64,000 bases of DNA from Hoeflea sp. 108 (lineage in GTDB: Bacteria; Pseudomonadota; Alphaproteobacteria; Rhizobiales; Rhizobiaceae). The stretch covers positions 4,180,304-4,244,303 of the forward strand of contig NZ_KB890024.1 of NCBI RefSeq assembly GCF_000372965.1, given 5' to 3'. This document shows, piece by piece, positions 26,996-35,730 of this stretch (positions are counted from its first letter, which is position 1; each line of letters begins with the position of its first letter). The notes under the pieces were generated by a model. That model saw only the letters and a list, made by a program, of their open reading frames with translations, did no database searches and had not been told where the DNA came from. Made by a program: the position numbers and the translations under genes.

Positions 26996-27691
26996 TTATT
27001 TTGCCAGCGCCGCCTCGATCAGCTTCTTCGCGTCGGGGCTCGCCCATTCGGCGGGGCCGTTCATGTTGGCGAGAAGGCAGCCTTCGCCGTCGACCAAAAG
27101 TGTCACCGGCAGGCCGAGCGCCAGCCCCTTTTTCTTGAGATCGTTGAACAGCGTCAGCGTGTTTTCGCGGTAGTAGCCGAGCGAGGCGACGCCGGTCTCT
27201 TCGAGGAACTTCTTCGGCTTGGTGTCGTCGCCGGTGTCGACATTGACCGCCACAACCTCGAACTCGTCACCGCCCATTTCGCGCTCCAGCGCATCGAGCG
27301 CCGGCATCTCGGCGCGGCAGGGCGCACACCAGGTAGCCCAGAGATTGATGAGCAGCGTGCGGCCCGAATGATCGGCCACCGTCATCGGCTTGCCGTCGGG
27401 GCCGTTGAAGGCGAGCGACTTGAGCGAGCGCGGCGGATCGGCCGGCATCATCGCCGCGACATGCCCGGTGGCTGCAGCCCCCACCGCCTTGGCCGCATCC
27501 GCCTTGGCGGCGCACTGCTTGTCGGCGGCGGTCAGTTCGGCGCTGGTGTCGGCCGCGACAGGCACCGGCTGCGGATTGTTGCCAGAATGGCGGCTCGTGA
27601 CATATACCGCAACCGCGCCGGCGATTACGCCTGCAACGGCGGCTAGAGCAATATGGCGTGGCGCGGGAAACATCTTTCTGCGATCCGACAT
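26996..27691 (-). CDS. Membrane-anchored TlpA-like thiol:disulfide oxidoreductase
   Basis: A 231-aa protein with one N-terminal membrane segment (about 13-31) and a periplasmic thioredoxin fold. The redox site is WCAPC (Cys122, Cys125), with the cis-Pro in LGLPVT. It is of the TlpA/ResA type that reduces cytochrome c or copper-centre apoproteins. An Ala-rich stretch (residues 45-82) links anchor and domain and holds a further Cys at 60. It is divergent from argH, with 34 bases between the starts. The start could also be at Met7. Confidence 0.85.
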   Translation of the reverse strand: MSDRRKMFPAPRHIALAAVAGVIAGAVAVYVTSRHSGNNPQPVPVAADTSAELTAADKQCAAKADAAKAVGAAATGHVAAMMPADPPRSLKSLAFNGPDGKPMTVADHSGRTLLINLWATWCAPCRAEMPALDALEREMGGDEFEVVAVNVDTGDDTKPKKFLEETGVASLGYYRENTLTLFNDLKKKGLALGLPVTLLVDGEGCLLANMNGPAEWASPDAKKLIEAALAK

Positions 27692-27725
27692 CTATTCAGT
27701 TTTTCTCCGGAGCCCGGTTATCACG

Positions 27726-29126
27726 ATGAGCGACAAGAAGGCCAGCAACCAGATGTGGGGCGGACGTTTTGCCTCGGGCCCGGCCGCGATCATGGAGGCG
27801 ATCAACGCCTCGATCGGCTTCGACAAGAAGCTTTATGCCCAGGACATCCGAGGCTCCGTCGCCCATTCCGAGATGTTGGCGGAAACGGGCATTATTTCAG
27901 CCGAGGATCAACAGAAAATCGCTCACGGGCTGAACACGATCCTGCGAGAAATCGAGGACGGCAAGTTCACCTTCTCGACCCGGCTCGAAGACATTCACAT
28001 GAATGTCGAGGCGCGCCTCGCCGAACTGATCGGCCCGTCGGCCGGCCGCCTGCACACCGCGCGCTCGCGCAACGACCAGGTGGCGGTCGACTTCCGCCTC
28101 TGGGTCAAGGATGAGTTCCATCGCGTCGCCGAAGCGCTGAAGGGCCTGATCGCCGCCTTCCTCGAACGCGCCGAGCAGCATGCCTCGACCGTCATGCCCG
28201 GCTTCACCCATCTCCAGACGGCGCAGCCGGTGACCTTCGGCCACCATTGCATGGCCTATGTCGAGATGTTCGCCCGCGATTTGAGCCGCGTCCGCGATGC
28301 CATCGAGCGCATGAACGAAAGCCCGCTGGGCGCGGCAGCGCTTGCCGGCACCGGCTTCCCCATCGATCGCTTCCAGACGGCGAAGGCGCTCGGCTTCCGT
28401 GAGCCGACCCGCAACTCGCTCGACAGCGTGTCGGACCGCGACTACGCACTCGAGTTCCTGTCGATTGCCGCCATCTGCGCCACACACATGTCGCGTCTCG
28501 CCGAAGAGATCGTCATCTGGTCGACGCCGCAGTTCGGCTTCGTGCGCCTGTCGGACAGTTTCTCCACCGGCTCGTCGATCATGCCGCAGAAGAAGAACCC
28601 CGATGCGGCCGAACTGGTGCGTGCCAAGACCGGCCGCGTCAACGGCCACCTGATCGGCCTTCTGACCGTCATGAAGGGTCTGCCGCTGACCTATTCCAAG
28701 GACATGCAGGAAGACAAGGAAGCCGTGTTCGACGCCGCCGAGACGCTCGACCTGATGCTTGCCGCCATGACCGGCATGGTCGGCGACATGACCATCAACG
28801 ACCAGGCGATGAAGAAGGCTGCGGGCTCGGGCTACTCCACCGCCACCGACCTTGCCGACTGGCTGGTGCGCGAGATCGGCATGCCGTTCCGCGAGGCGCA
28901 CCACGTCACCGGAAGGGCCGTGGCCCTTGCCGAAAGCAAGAAGGTCGGGTTGGAAAAGCTCACGCTCGACGACCTCAAATCGATCCATGACGGCATCACC
29001 CAGGACATCTTCTCGGTGCTGTCGGTACAGAACTCGGTGAAGAGCCGCACCTCGTTCGGCGGTACCGCCCCTGCCGAGGTCAAGAAACAGGTCCGCTACT
29101 GGAAGAAGCGCCTTACGAAAGCGTGA
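27726..29126 (+). CDS. argH: Argininosuccinate lyase
   Basis: A 466-aa protein, the usual length. It has MWGGRF near the start, TARSRNDQV, TAQPVTFGH and the superfamily signature GSSIMPQKKNPD (Ser of the flexible catalytic loop). It splits argininosuccinate to arginine and fumarate, the last step of arginine synthesis. First gene of argH-lptM-lysA. The ATG is preceded by GGAG at a rather long distance. Confidence 0.95.
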   Translation: MSDKKASNQMWGGRFASGPAAIMEAINASIGFDKKLYAQDIRGSVAHSEMLAETGIISAEDQQKIAHGLNTILREIEDGKFTFSTRLEDIHMNVEARLAELIGPSAGRLHTARSRNDQVAVDFRLWVKDEFHRVAEALKGLIAAFLERAEQHASTVMPGFTHLQTAQPVTFGHHCMAYVEMFARDLSRVRDAIERMNESPLGAAALAGTGFPIDRFQTAKALGFREPTRNSLDSVSDRDYALEFLSIAAICATHMSRLAEEIVIWSTPQFGFVRLSDSFSTGSSIMPQKKNPDAAELVRAKTGRVNGHLIGLLTVMKGLPLTYSKDMQEDKEAVFDAAETLDLMLAAMTGMVGDMTINDQAMKKAAGSGYSTATDLADWLVREIGMPFREAHHVTGRAVALAESKKVGLEKLTLDDLKSIHDGITQDIFSVLSVQNSVKSRTSFGGTAPAEVKKQVRYWKKRLTKA

Positions 29127-29196
29127 TCGAGCCGGGGTGCAAAGCCCGAGAATCTCCGCTACAAGCAGCGGGAAAATTTTCGCGGATGGATGGGTC

Positions 29197-29403
29197 ATGA
29201 CCGCTGGCAGGATTTTGGTGACGCTCGGGCTGATTGCTGCGGTCGGTGTGGTTTCGGCCTGCGGCCGCAAGGGTGCGCTCGACACGCCTTACGATGCGGC
29301 CGTGCAGGCGCAGAAGGATGCGAAGAAGGCTGGCCAGCCCGTCGGCGAAGCGCCGAAGAAACCGGTGGCGGACAAGCCTTTCATCCTCGATCCGCTGCTC
29401 TGA
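29197..29403 (+). CDS. lptM: LptM-like small lipoprotein
   Basis: A 68-aa protein. It has an N-terminal signal with the lipobox VSAC and the motif CGRKGALDTP right after the lipidated Cys, as in YifL/LptM (usual CGxKGPL). The rest is Lys/Pro-rich and probably disordered. In E. coli LptM helps the outer-membrane LPS translocon LptDE to mature. Its position just upstream of the last gene for lysine synthesis parallels yifL before dapF in E. coli. The short length and lipobox make this call good. Confidence 0.78.
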   Translation: MTAGRILVTLGLIAAVGVVSACGRKGALDTPYDAAVQAQKDAKKAGQPVGEAPKKPVADKPFILDPLL

Positions 29404-29434
29404 GCGGCACTTCTTCTTTCGAAAGCCTATTGCC

Positions 29435-30700
29435 GTGAACCACTTCGAATACCGCGACGGCGTCCTCCATGCCGAAGACGTGGCCCTGACCGATATTGCC
29501 GCAGCCGTCGGCACGCCTTTCTACTGCTACTCGACCGCGACGCTGACGCGACACTTCCAGGTGTTTTCCAAGGCATTCGCCGACCTCGACGCGCTGGTCT
29601 GCTACGCACTCAAGGCCAATTCGAACCAGGCGGTGCTGAAGACGCTGGCAAAACTCGGCGCCGGCGCCGACACCGTCTCCGAAGGCGAGATGCGGCGGGC
29701 GCTGGCCGCAGGCATCCCGGCTGAGAAGATCGTGTTTTCGGGCGTCGGCAAGACGGCACGCGAGATGGACTTCGCGCTGCAGGCCGGCATCCTGTGCTTC
29801 AACGTCGAATCCGAGCCGGAGCTGGAACTGCTGTCGGCCCGTGCGGTGGCCAACGGCAAGACGGCACCGGTATCGCTGCGTATCAACCCCGACGTCGACG
29901 CCAAGACGCATAAGAAGATCTCGACCGGCCTCGCTGAAAACAAGTTCGGCATTCCACGCCAGCGCGCCCGCGAGGTCTATGCCCGCGCCGCCGCCCTGCC
30001 CGGTCTCAAGGTGACCGGCATCGACATGCATATCGGCAGCCAGATCACCGAGCTGCAGCCTTTCGACGACGCGTTCGCGCTTCTGGTCGAGCTGGTGGCG
30101 ACGCTGAAGGCCGACGGCCACGACATCGACCACGTCGATCTCGGCGGCGGTCTCGGTATTCCCTACAAGACCGACAACAACCCGCCGCCTCTGCCAGATG
30201 CCTACGCCGCGATCGTCCACAAGCATGTCGGCAAGCTCGGCCTCAAGGTGATGTTCGAGCCGGGCCGCCTGATCGTCGGCAATGCCGGCATCCTGGTCTC
30301 GGAAGTGATCTTCGTGAAGGAAGGCGACGCCAAGAACTTCCTGATCGTCGATGCGGCGATGAACGACCTGATCAGGCCGACACTCTACGACGCCTATCAC
30401 GAGATCCGCCCAGTGGTGCAGGCGAGCGCCGATGACGCCCGCATGATGGTCGACATTGTGGGACCCGTCTGCGAAACCGGCGACTATCTCGGCCTTGACC
30501 GCGACCTGCCCAGACTGAAGTCGGGCGACCTGATCGCGGTCAGCACCGCCGGCGCCTATGGCGCTGTCCAGGCAGGCACCTACAACACGCGGCCGCTGAT
30601 CCCCGAAGTGCTGGTTGACGGCGACCGTTTCCATGTCGTGCGCAAGCGCCAGACCTATGAGGAACTGATCGGGCTGGACTCGCTGCCCGGCTGGCTCTGA
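29435..30700 (+). CDS. lysA: Diaminopimelate decarboxylase
   Basis: A 421-aa PLP enzyme of the alanine racemase fold. Lys60 in CYALKANSN binds PLP. HIGSQ, DLGGGLGIPY and the C-terminal CETGDYL and GAYGAVQAGTYN are family signatures. It makes lysine from meso-diaminopimelate. GTG start 31 bases after lptM; the residues NHFEYRDGVLHAEDV are the typical N-terminus. Confidence 0.95.
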   Translation: MNHFEYRDGVLHAEDVALTDIAAAVGTPFYCYSTATLTRHFQVFSKAFADLDALVCYALKANSNQAVLKTLAKLGAGADTVSEGEMRRALAAGIPAEKIVFSGVGKTAREMDFALQAGILCFNVESEPELELLSARAVANGKTAPVSLRINPDVDAKTHKKISTGLAENKFGIPRQRAREVYARAAALPGLKVTGIDMHIGSQITELQPFDDAFALLVELVATLKADGHDIDHVDLGGGLGIPYKTDNNPPPLPDAYAAIVHKHVGKLGLKVMFEPGRLIVGNAGILVSEVIFVKEGDAKNFLIVDAAMNDLIRPTLYDAYHEIRPVVQASADDARMMVDIVGPVCETGDYLGLDRDLPRLKSGDLIAVSTAGAYGAVQAGTYNTRPLIPEVLVDGDRFHVVRKRQTYEELIGLDSLPGWL

Positions 30701-30734
30701 GGACCGGGCGCTCGCCAGGCTTGTTGATCGAGCT

Positions 30735-30761
30735 CTTCAACAGGCTCAGGACGAGGATCGT
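30735..30761 (+). repeat. 27-bp interspersed repeat, copy 2
   Basis: CTTCAACAGGCTCAGGACGAGG and five more bases; differs from copy 1 (11865) at a few positions. Directly after lysA, where it may be transcribed. Confidence 0.55.
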
Positions 30762-30865
30762 CTGGCTGGCGGCGCCTCATGTCGAGCGAAGTCGATCTGG
30801 AATTTCGACAAGACAGCCATGGCACCGGCAGTCCGAAAACGTCCAATAAGGCAACGTCGGCGCCA

Positions 30866-30892
30866 ACAATCCTCACTCTGAGCTTGTCGAAG
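30866..30892 (-). repeat. 27-bp interspersed repeat, copy 3
   Basis: On the minus strand CTTCGACAAGCTCAGAGTGAGG and five more bases. Inverted with respect to copy 2. Confidence 0.55.
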
Positions 30893-31050
30893 AATGCACA
30901 ACCGGCAAACCGAACGATCGGCGCAGCCAAAGTAATCTTCGCGACAGTTCCTTTCACGATTGCGTTGGTCGCCTCGCCTTCGCCGCGATTGATGGTATTC
31001 TGCATGAAGGCAAGGCGGCGGCATCCCGCGCCGCCCAAGCGGATGGGCTG

Positions 31051-33630
31051 ATGACGGAACGGGACAGATCGGCGCTGCACAGGAACATCAACGCCAGCCT
31101 CGGCAGGACACGTCTTGCCGTCGCCACGGTAATGGTGGTTGAGCGCGGCTGGCCGCTGCTGCTGCCGATCCTCATTGTCGCCGGACTTTTCCTGAGCCTG
31201 TCCTGGCTCGGCATCTTCCGCCTGCTGCCCGACATGGCGCGGCTGGCGACGGCCGCTGCCTTTGGCATCGCCGGTCTGGCCGCGCTCTATCCGCTGCGCT
31301 TCTTCCGCTTGCCGACATGGCCCGAGATCGACAACCGCGTCGAGCAGGCCAACGATCTCGAACACACGCCCGTGCAGGTGCAGACAGATCGCCCCTCGGG
31401 CCGGCCTGACAACTTTGCCGACGCGCTTTGGCGAGAGCACCAGAAGCGCATGGCCGAAAGCCTGGGCAGGCTTGGCGGCGACCTGCCGCGGACACAGCTG
31501 CCCGAGCGCGACCCGTGGGCGTTGCGTGCCGCTGTGGCGTTGCTGTTCGTCTGCGCCTATGGCCTGTCCTTCGGGCCGCATGGCGGCAGGATCGGCGACG
31601 CCTTCCGCGCCCATGCGGCCAGGGACGCCATCCCGCCGCGCATCGACGCCTGGGTGGCGCCGCCGGCGTATACCGGCAAGCCGCCGATCTTCCTAACCGC
31701 CAACGCCGGCAAGGATGCGCCCGCCATCAGCGTGCCCCAGGGCAGCGAACTGTCGCTGCGCGTGACAGGCGGCCCCGGCGACGAGACGCTGAGCTTCACC
31801 GATACCGAAGGAACGATCCGAGATGTGGCGCCCAAGGCCAATGCCGCCGAGGCAACGCCGGCCGCGTCCAGCCCGGTCGCGGTCGTCCGCCATTTCTCCG
31901 ACAAACTCGCCACCGAAGGACGTCTGACGCTGAAATCGGGCGACGCCGAGCTCGACAGCTGGGCCTTCACTGTTATCCCCGACAATCCGCCGACCATCCG
32001 TTTCGTCGGCGAGCCCAAGCGCGCCGTCAACGGCACGCTGGAACTCAGCTATGACATTGAGGACGACTATGGCGCGGCGTCCGCCAAGGCCGAGTTTGCC
32101 CTCGCCGACCAGCAGCCGGCGGGCGCGCGGCCGCTTTATGGCGCCCCTGAAATGCAGCTCGCCCTGCCCCGGCGCGGCGCTGCCAAAAAGCCTGTGAAGG
32201 CCAGCCGCGACCTGACCGAGCATGTCTGGTCGGGCGCGCTGGTGAAGCTGACCCTCGAAGCCGTCGACGACGCCGGCCAGAAGGCGAAAAGCGAAACCAA
32301 GACCTTCCTGATGCCGGAGCGCCCGTTCTCCAATCCGCTGGCGCGTGCCGTGATCGAGCAGCGTCGGCTGCTGGCGCTCGACGCCAACGCCAAGCCGCGC
32401 GTGCTGGAGTTGATGGACGCAATCACCCTGCGGCCCGAGGACACGATTGCCAACGTCTCGCACTATCTGGCGCTGATGAGCGCTCGCACCCGGCTCAAGA
32501 TGGCCGGTTCCGACGATCAGTTGCGCGAGGTCGTCTCCTATCTCTGGCAGGTGGCGCTTGGCATCGAGGACGGTGATCTTTCGGCTGCCGAAAAGCAGCT
32601 GCGCCAAGCTCAGCAGGCATTGCAGGACGCGCTCGACCGTGGCGCCAGCGACGAGGAAATCGACAAGCTGATGGCCGAATTGCGCCAGGCGATGAACAAT
32701 TTCCTGCGCGAATTCGCCGAGAAGGCCCAGAAGAACCAGACAGCCCAGGGCCCCACCCCGGGCCAGGAACTGCGCCAGGGCGATCTGCAGCGCATGCTCG
32801 ACCAGATCGAGAACCTGGCCAAGTCGGGCAACCGCGACCAGGCCAAGGAGCTTTTGTCGCAGCTGCAGGACATGATGAACAACCTGCAGGCCGGCCGGCA
32901 GCAGCGCGGCCAGCAGGGCCAGCAGAACTCCGAGATGCGCCAGCAGATGGACAAGCTCGGCCAGCTCATGCGCCGCCAGCAGGAGATGATGAACGAGACC
33001 TTCCGCATGGATCAGATGCAGCGCGGCCCGCAGCAGGGCCAGGAAGATCCGTTCGGCGATCAGCAAGGCCAGGACCAGCAGCCCGGCCAGAAAGGCAAGC
33101 CCGGCCAGGGTGATGACGGCAAGCCGATGACTCCGCAGGAATTCGCCGATGCGCTCAAGCAGCTGCAGGAAGGCCAGAGCCAGCTGGAGAAAGATCTCGA
33201 AGCGCTGATGAAGGGGCTGGAAGGCCTTGGCATCAAGCCAGGCGAAGGCTTCGGCGAGGCCGGCAAGTCGATGAAGCAGGCCGAAAACTCGCTCGGCAAG
33301 GGCGAAGGCGACCGCGCCGTCGGCCATCAGGGCCGGGCGCTCGAAGCCTTGCGCCAGGGCGCACAGGACATGATGCAGCAGCTGCAGGCCATGCAGGGCG
33401 ACGAGGGCGGCAGCCAGCAAGGCGGCCGCCAGCAGAATGCCGGCCGCGACCCACTCGGCCGGCCGCAGGCGACCAGCGGACCCGACACCGGCGACTCGAC
33501 GCCGCTACCCGACGAGATCGACGTGCAGCGCGCACGCCAGATTCTCGAGGCGATCCGCAAGCGGCTCGGCAATGCGCTGAGCCCCGAACTGGAGCGTAGC
33601 TATCTCGAGCGGCTTCTGGAGATGAAGTAG
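31051..33630 (+). CDS. DUF4175 (TIGR02302-type) membrane protein with Gln-rich region
   Basis: An 859-aa protein with membrane segments near residues 32-55, 60-82 and 155-175, a middle domain likely outside the cytoplasm (IPPRIDAWVAPPAYTGKPPIFL starts it) and a long C-terminal region, roughly residues 530-830, very rich in Gln, Gly and Met and predicted helical or coiled-coil. The family is found throughout Alphaproteobacteria; its function is unknown. The Gln-rich region runs in blocks built on GQ, QQ and QMM. The C-terminus ends in a short conserved helix (LERSYLERLLEMK). No signal peptide is seen. Expressed alone, with repeats before and after it. Confidence 0.78.
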   Translation: MTERDRSALHRNINASLGRTRLAVATVMVVERGWPLLLPILIVAGLFLSLSWLGIFRLLPDMARLATAAAFGIAGLAALYPLRFFRLPTWPEIDNRVEQANDLEHTPVQVQTDRPSGRPDNFADALWREHQKRMAESLGRLGGDLPRTQLPERDPWALRAAVALLFVCAYGLSFGPHGGRIGDAFRAHAARDAIPPRIDAWVAPPAYTGKPPIFLTANAGKDAPAISVPQGSELSLRVTGGPGDETLSFTDTEGTIRDVAPKANAAEATPAASSPVAVVRHFSDKLATEGRLTLKSGDAELDSWAFTVIPDNPPTIRFVGEPKRAVNGTLELSYDIEDDYGAASAKAEFALADQQPAGARPLYGAPEMQLALPRRGAAKKPVKASRDLTEHVWSGALVKLTLEAVDDAGQKAKSETKTFLMPERPFSNPLARAVIEQRRLLALDANAKPRVLELMDAITLRPEDTIANVSHYLALMSARTRLKMAGSDDQLREVVSYLWQVALGIEDGDLSAAEKQLRQAQQALQDALDRGASDEEIDKLMAELRQAMNNFLREFAEKAQKNQTAQGPTPGQELRQGDLQRMLDQIENLAKSGNRDQAKELLSQLQDMMNNLQAGRQQRGQQGQQNSEMRQQMDKLGQLMRRQQEMMNETFRMDQMQRGPQQGQEDPFGDQQGQDQQPGQKGKPGQGDDGKPMTPQEFADALKQLQEGQSQLEKDLEALMKGLEGLGIKPGEGFGEAGKSMKQAENSLGKGEGDRAVGHQGRALEALRQGAQDMMQQLQAMQGDEGGSQQGGRQQNAGRDPLGRPQATSGPDTGDSTPLPDEIDVQRARQILEAIRKRLGNALSPELERSYLERLLEMK

Positions 33631-33680
33631 CGGCGGCAGGAGCTGGCAGCGTCCGTGCTTCGCTCGCTTCTTCCGTCCCC

Positions 33681-33830
33681 CACTGGCCTGCCCGGCCACC
33701 TCTCCCGCATGGGGCGGGAGATCATGCCTTCATCGGCGCTGCAGCCAGTTGCTAACAAGGCTCATCCTCACGTCGTTGCAGTGGCCCATGACGAGACTAA
33801 TCTCTCCCCTTGCCGGGGGAGAGGCGGTCC
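33681..33830. repeat. RIME-like palindromes after the DUF4175 gene
   Basis: Two units. The first (33681-33722, CTGGCCTGCCCGGCCACCTCTCCC then GGGCGGGAGAT) is related to the element between ugpB and ugpA. The second (33801-33823, TCTCCCC-TTGC-GGGGGAGA) is a tight hairpin. Lying between convergent genes, it may also stop transcription from both sides. Confidence 0.55.
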
Positions 33831-33872
33831 GCACAGCGGATCGCGAAGCTGAAAGTCCAAGCGGCTCTGCGC

Positions 33873-34502
33873 TCAGACCGCGCCGGGCATGCCTGCCTCT
33901 TGCGCCATGGCAAAATCCTTCTGGCTGGCACGCTGGAAGGCCGGCCGGGCCAAAAGCCTTTCGACATATTCCAGGAACACCGGCTTTTCAGGCAGCGTCT
34001 TCAGCACGCGAATGCCGTAATTGATGCCACCGCCGATCTGCGTGTCGGCAGCGGTGAAGCGGTCGCCGGCGATATAGGGCCGGGACGACAGCGTCTTTTC
34101 GAGATTGGCGATCATCTCGCTGAACGAACCATAGGAGTAACCGCCGCCCATGAATTCGTGACCATGAGCCTTGGCCGCCAGGACAGGGTCGAACACCGCG
34201 TCGGCGTAGACCAGCCAGGTGAGATAGGGCGCGCGCATCTTGTCGCCGATCGCAGGTGCGAGGCCCGCGTCAGGGAAAGCATCGCATAGATAGGTGCAAA
34301 TCGCGGCGCGCTCGGTGACCACGACGTCGTCATGAACGATGGCCGGCACCTTCTTGTTCGGTTGGATGGCGCGATAATCCTCCGGCACCCCGCCAGGCGC
34401 CCGAATATCGATCCTCTCGACCTGGTAGGGCACGCCGAGTTCTTCGAGCAGCCAAAGCATGTTGGACGAACGCGACCAGGGTGCGTGGTAGAAAGTGAGC
34501 AT
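33873..34502 (-). CDS. Glutathione S-transferase family protein
   Basis: A 209-aa protein with a thioredoxin-fold N-terminal domain (FYHAPWSRSSNMLWLLEELGV, with Ser12/Ser13 as likely glutathione-activating residues; NKKVPAIVHDD has the cis-Pro) and an all-helical C-terminal domain with FTAADTQIGGG. It conjugates or reduces substrates with glutathione; the substrate is unknown. It is downstream of, and in the same direction as, a LysR regulator gene. Confidence 0.85.
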   Translation of the reverse strand: MLTFYHAPWSRSSNMLWLLEELGVPYQVERIDIRAPGGVPEDYRAIQPNKKVPAIVHDDVVVTERAAICTYLCDAFPDAGLAPAIGDKMRAPYLTWLVYADAVFDPVLAAKAHGHEFMGGGYSYGSFSEMIANLEKTLSSRPYIAGDRFTAADTQIGGGINYGIRVLKTLPEKPVFLEYVERLLARPAFQRASQKDFAMAQEAGMPGAV

Positions 34503-34597
34503 GAAGCCCTCCTCGTGGGTAAGAAGGGCATACTAGCACGCGGCTCCTGACATCATTTTGTCAGGATCAACGGCGGAGGATTCCATTGGGCCAGGAA

Positions 34598-35458
34598 TCA
34601 GTGTCGCTGATGGAAAGCCTCGCGTATGGCATCGGCCATCACATCCACCGCCTCGCTGTTGGCGCGCGGATTGCGATGCATCACCACCCTGGCATTGTCG
34701 ATCTGGCCGAAGCCGTCGACCTCGGTCAGTTCGCGACAATCTGATGTGATGCTGCTGCGCGACATGGGCGCCACCGCAAGCCCGGCGGTGACTGCGAGCG
34801 CCAGCCCGTTGGTGGTGTCGCTGGTGTAGGCGAAGCGGTAGTCGATGCCGCGTCGCTCGAGCGAGGCCAGCACATATTCCCGCGACCATCCCTGCCGGCT
34901 GTAGACAGCGATCGGCAGCGGCCGTTCGAGATGGATGTAATGGTGATGGGACGTCACCCACACGGTGGGATCGTGCATCAGCACCTCCGCACCCGAGGGG
35001 TCCTGCCATTCGAAAACCACAGCCAAATCAAGCTCTCCTGCAGAAAGTGCAGCGAGCTGCAGGGCCGAATAGCCGAACCGGACCGTGACCTCGACCTGGG
35101 CATGCCGCTTGGCAAAGGCCCCCAGTGCGCGCGACAGAACCGGCTGGCCATACTCCTCGGGAATGCCGATCCTGACCGGTCCACCGAGCGGCACGGCACG
35201 CATCGATAGCGCCGTCTCGTCGAGCAGCGAGACGATGCGGCGGGCATTGCCGACCAGGTCCATGCCCCTGGGTGTGAGCCTGACACCGCGCGCGCCGCGC
35301 TCGAACAGCACCTCGCCGACCATCTCCTCGAGCCGCTTGATCTGCATGCTGATTGCCGACTGGGTGCGCCCGACGGCTTCCGCCGCGCGGGTGAAATTGC
35401 CGGTCTCGGCCACCGCAAGGAAGGTGCGCAGAAGGTCGCTGTCGAGACGAACTGTCAT
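34598..35458 (-). CDS. LysR-family transcriptional regulator
   Basis: A 286-aa protein with an N-terminal winged helix-turn-helix (LRTFLAVAETGNFTRAAEAVGRTQSAISMQIKRLEE) and a periplasmic-binding-like effector domain. Target and effector are unknown; the GST gene downstream is a possible target. The ATG at the TVRLDSDLLRTF start is used since the alternative ATG seven codons upstream has no ribosome-binding site. It is divergent from the small-RNA locus that follows. Confidence 0.85.
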   Translation of the reverse strand: MTVRLDSDLLRTFLAVAETGNFTRAAEAVGRTQSAISMQIKRLEEMVGEVLFERGARGVRLTPRGMDLVGNARRIVSLLDETALSMRAVPLGGPVRIGIPEEYGQPVLSRALGAFAKRHAQVEVTVRFGYSALQLAALSAGELDLAVVFEWQDPSGAEVLMHDPTVWVTSHHHYIHLERPLPIAVYSRQGWSREYVLASLERRGIDYRFAYTSDTTNGLALAVTAGLAVAPMSRSSITSDCRELTEVDGFGQIDNARVVMHRNPRANSEAVDVMADAIREAFHQRH

Positions 35459-35514
35459 GCCCCCGCACCCATCAGCCATCAGAATTTCGAATGACTGCCA
35501 TCATCCCAATTCGT

Positions 35515-35543
35515 TTGCATCGTGTCAAACGGAGGCGGATAGT
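35515..35543 (+). promoter_or_regulatory. Sigma-70-type promoter of the small-RNA locus
   Basis: -35 TTGCAT, a 17-base spacer and -10 GATAGT. Transcription would start at about 35550. There is no open reading frame between this promoter and the terminator at 35610. Confidence 0.45.
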
Positions 35544-35549
35544 CGGATC

Positions 35550-35640
35550 ACCCATTGGAAGGTGGCCGTCAGATGCGGCTACGGACTGGTAAGTACCGTC
35601 CTCACTTTCAACCCGCCGCGACTTTCACGGCGGGTTTTTT
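35550..35640 (+). ncRNA. Candidate small regulatory RNA of about 90 nt
   Basis: An orphan transcription unit between a LysR gene and an EamA transporter gene. After the promoter comes a region with a hairpin GGACTGGT-AAGT-ACCGTCC (35584-35602, one bulged base) and then a strong Rho-independent terminator. There is no ribosome-binding site or frame. The layout, and the UUGGAAGGUGGCCGUC stretch before the hairpin, recall the short trans-acting RNAs of alphaproteobacteria (possibly the suhB/alpha-r14 type, which I cannot verify). The terminator ends 91 bases before the next gene, so it is not just a leader unless it acts by attenuation. Confidence 0.55.
35610..35640 (+). terminator. Intrinsic terminator of the small-RNA locus
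   Basis: Nine-bp stem AACCCGCCG/CGGCGGGTT around CGACTTTCA, then a run of T (TTTTTT). No gene precedes it on this strand, which is why an RNA gene is proposed. Confidence 0.85.
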
Positions 35641-35730
35641 CTTGGGTGCGCGTACCGGCCTGATGGAGGCGGAGGCCGGTGGCACGCGACAGCGAATTCC
35701 GGCCGGCCGTTTCATTAGGCTCCACAGAAC

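Larger units (their letters stand above)
30701..31050. other. Non-coding gap with repeats, lysA to DUF4175 gene
   Basis: 350 bases without a supportable gene. It holds two copies of the 27-bp repeat in opposite orientation, 104 bases apart, so the RNA could form a long-range hairpin. The promoter of the DUF4175 gene must lie in the last part, but no clear -35/-10 pair is seen. A 90-aa frame here is not supported. Confidence 0.4.

Noticed and set aside
30779..31051. A 90-aa frame before the DUF4175 gene
   Set aside because: Overlaps the 27-bp repeats and has no ribosome-binding site.
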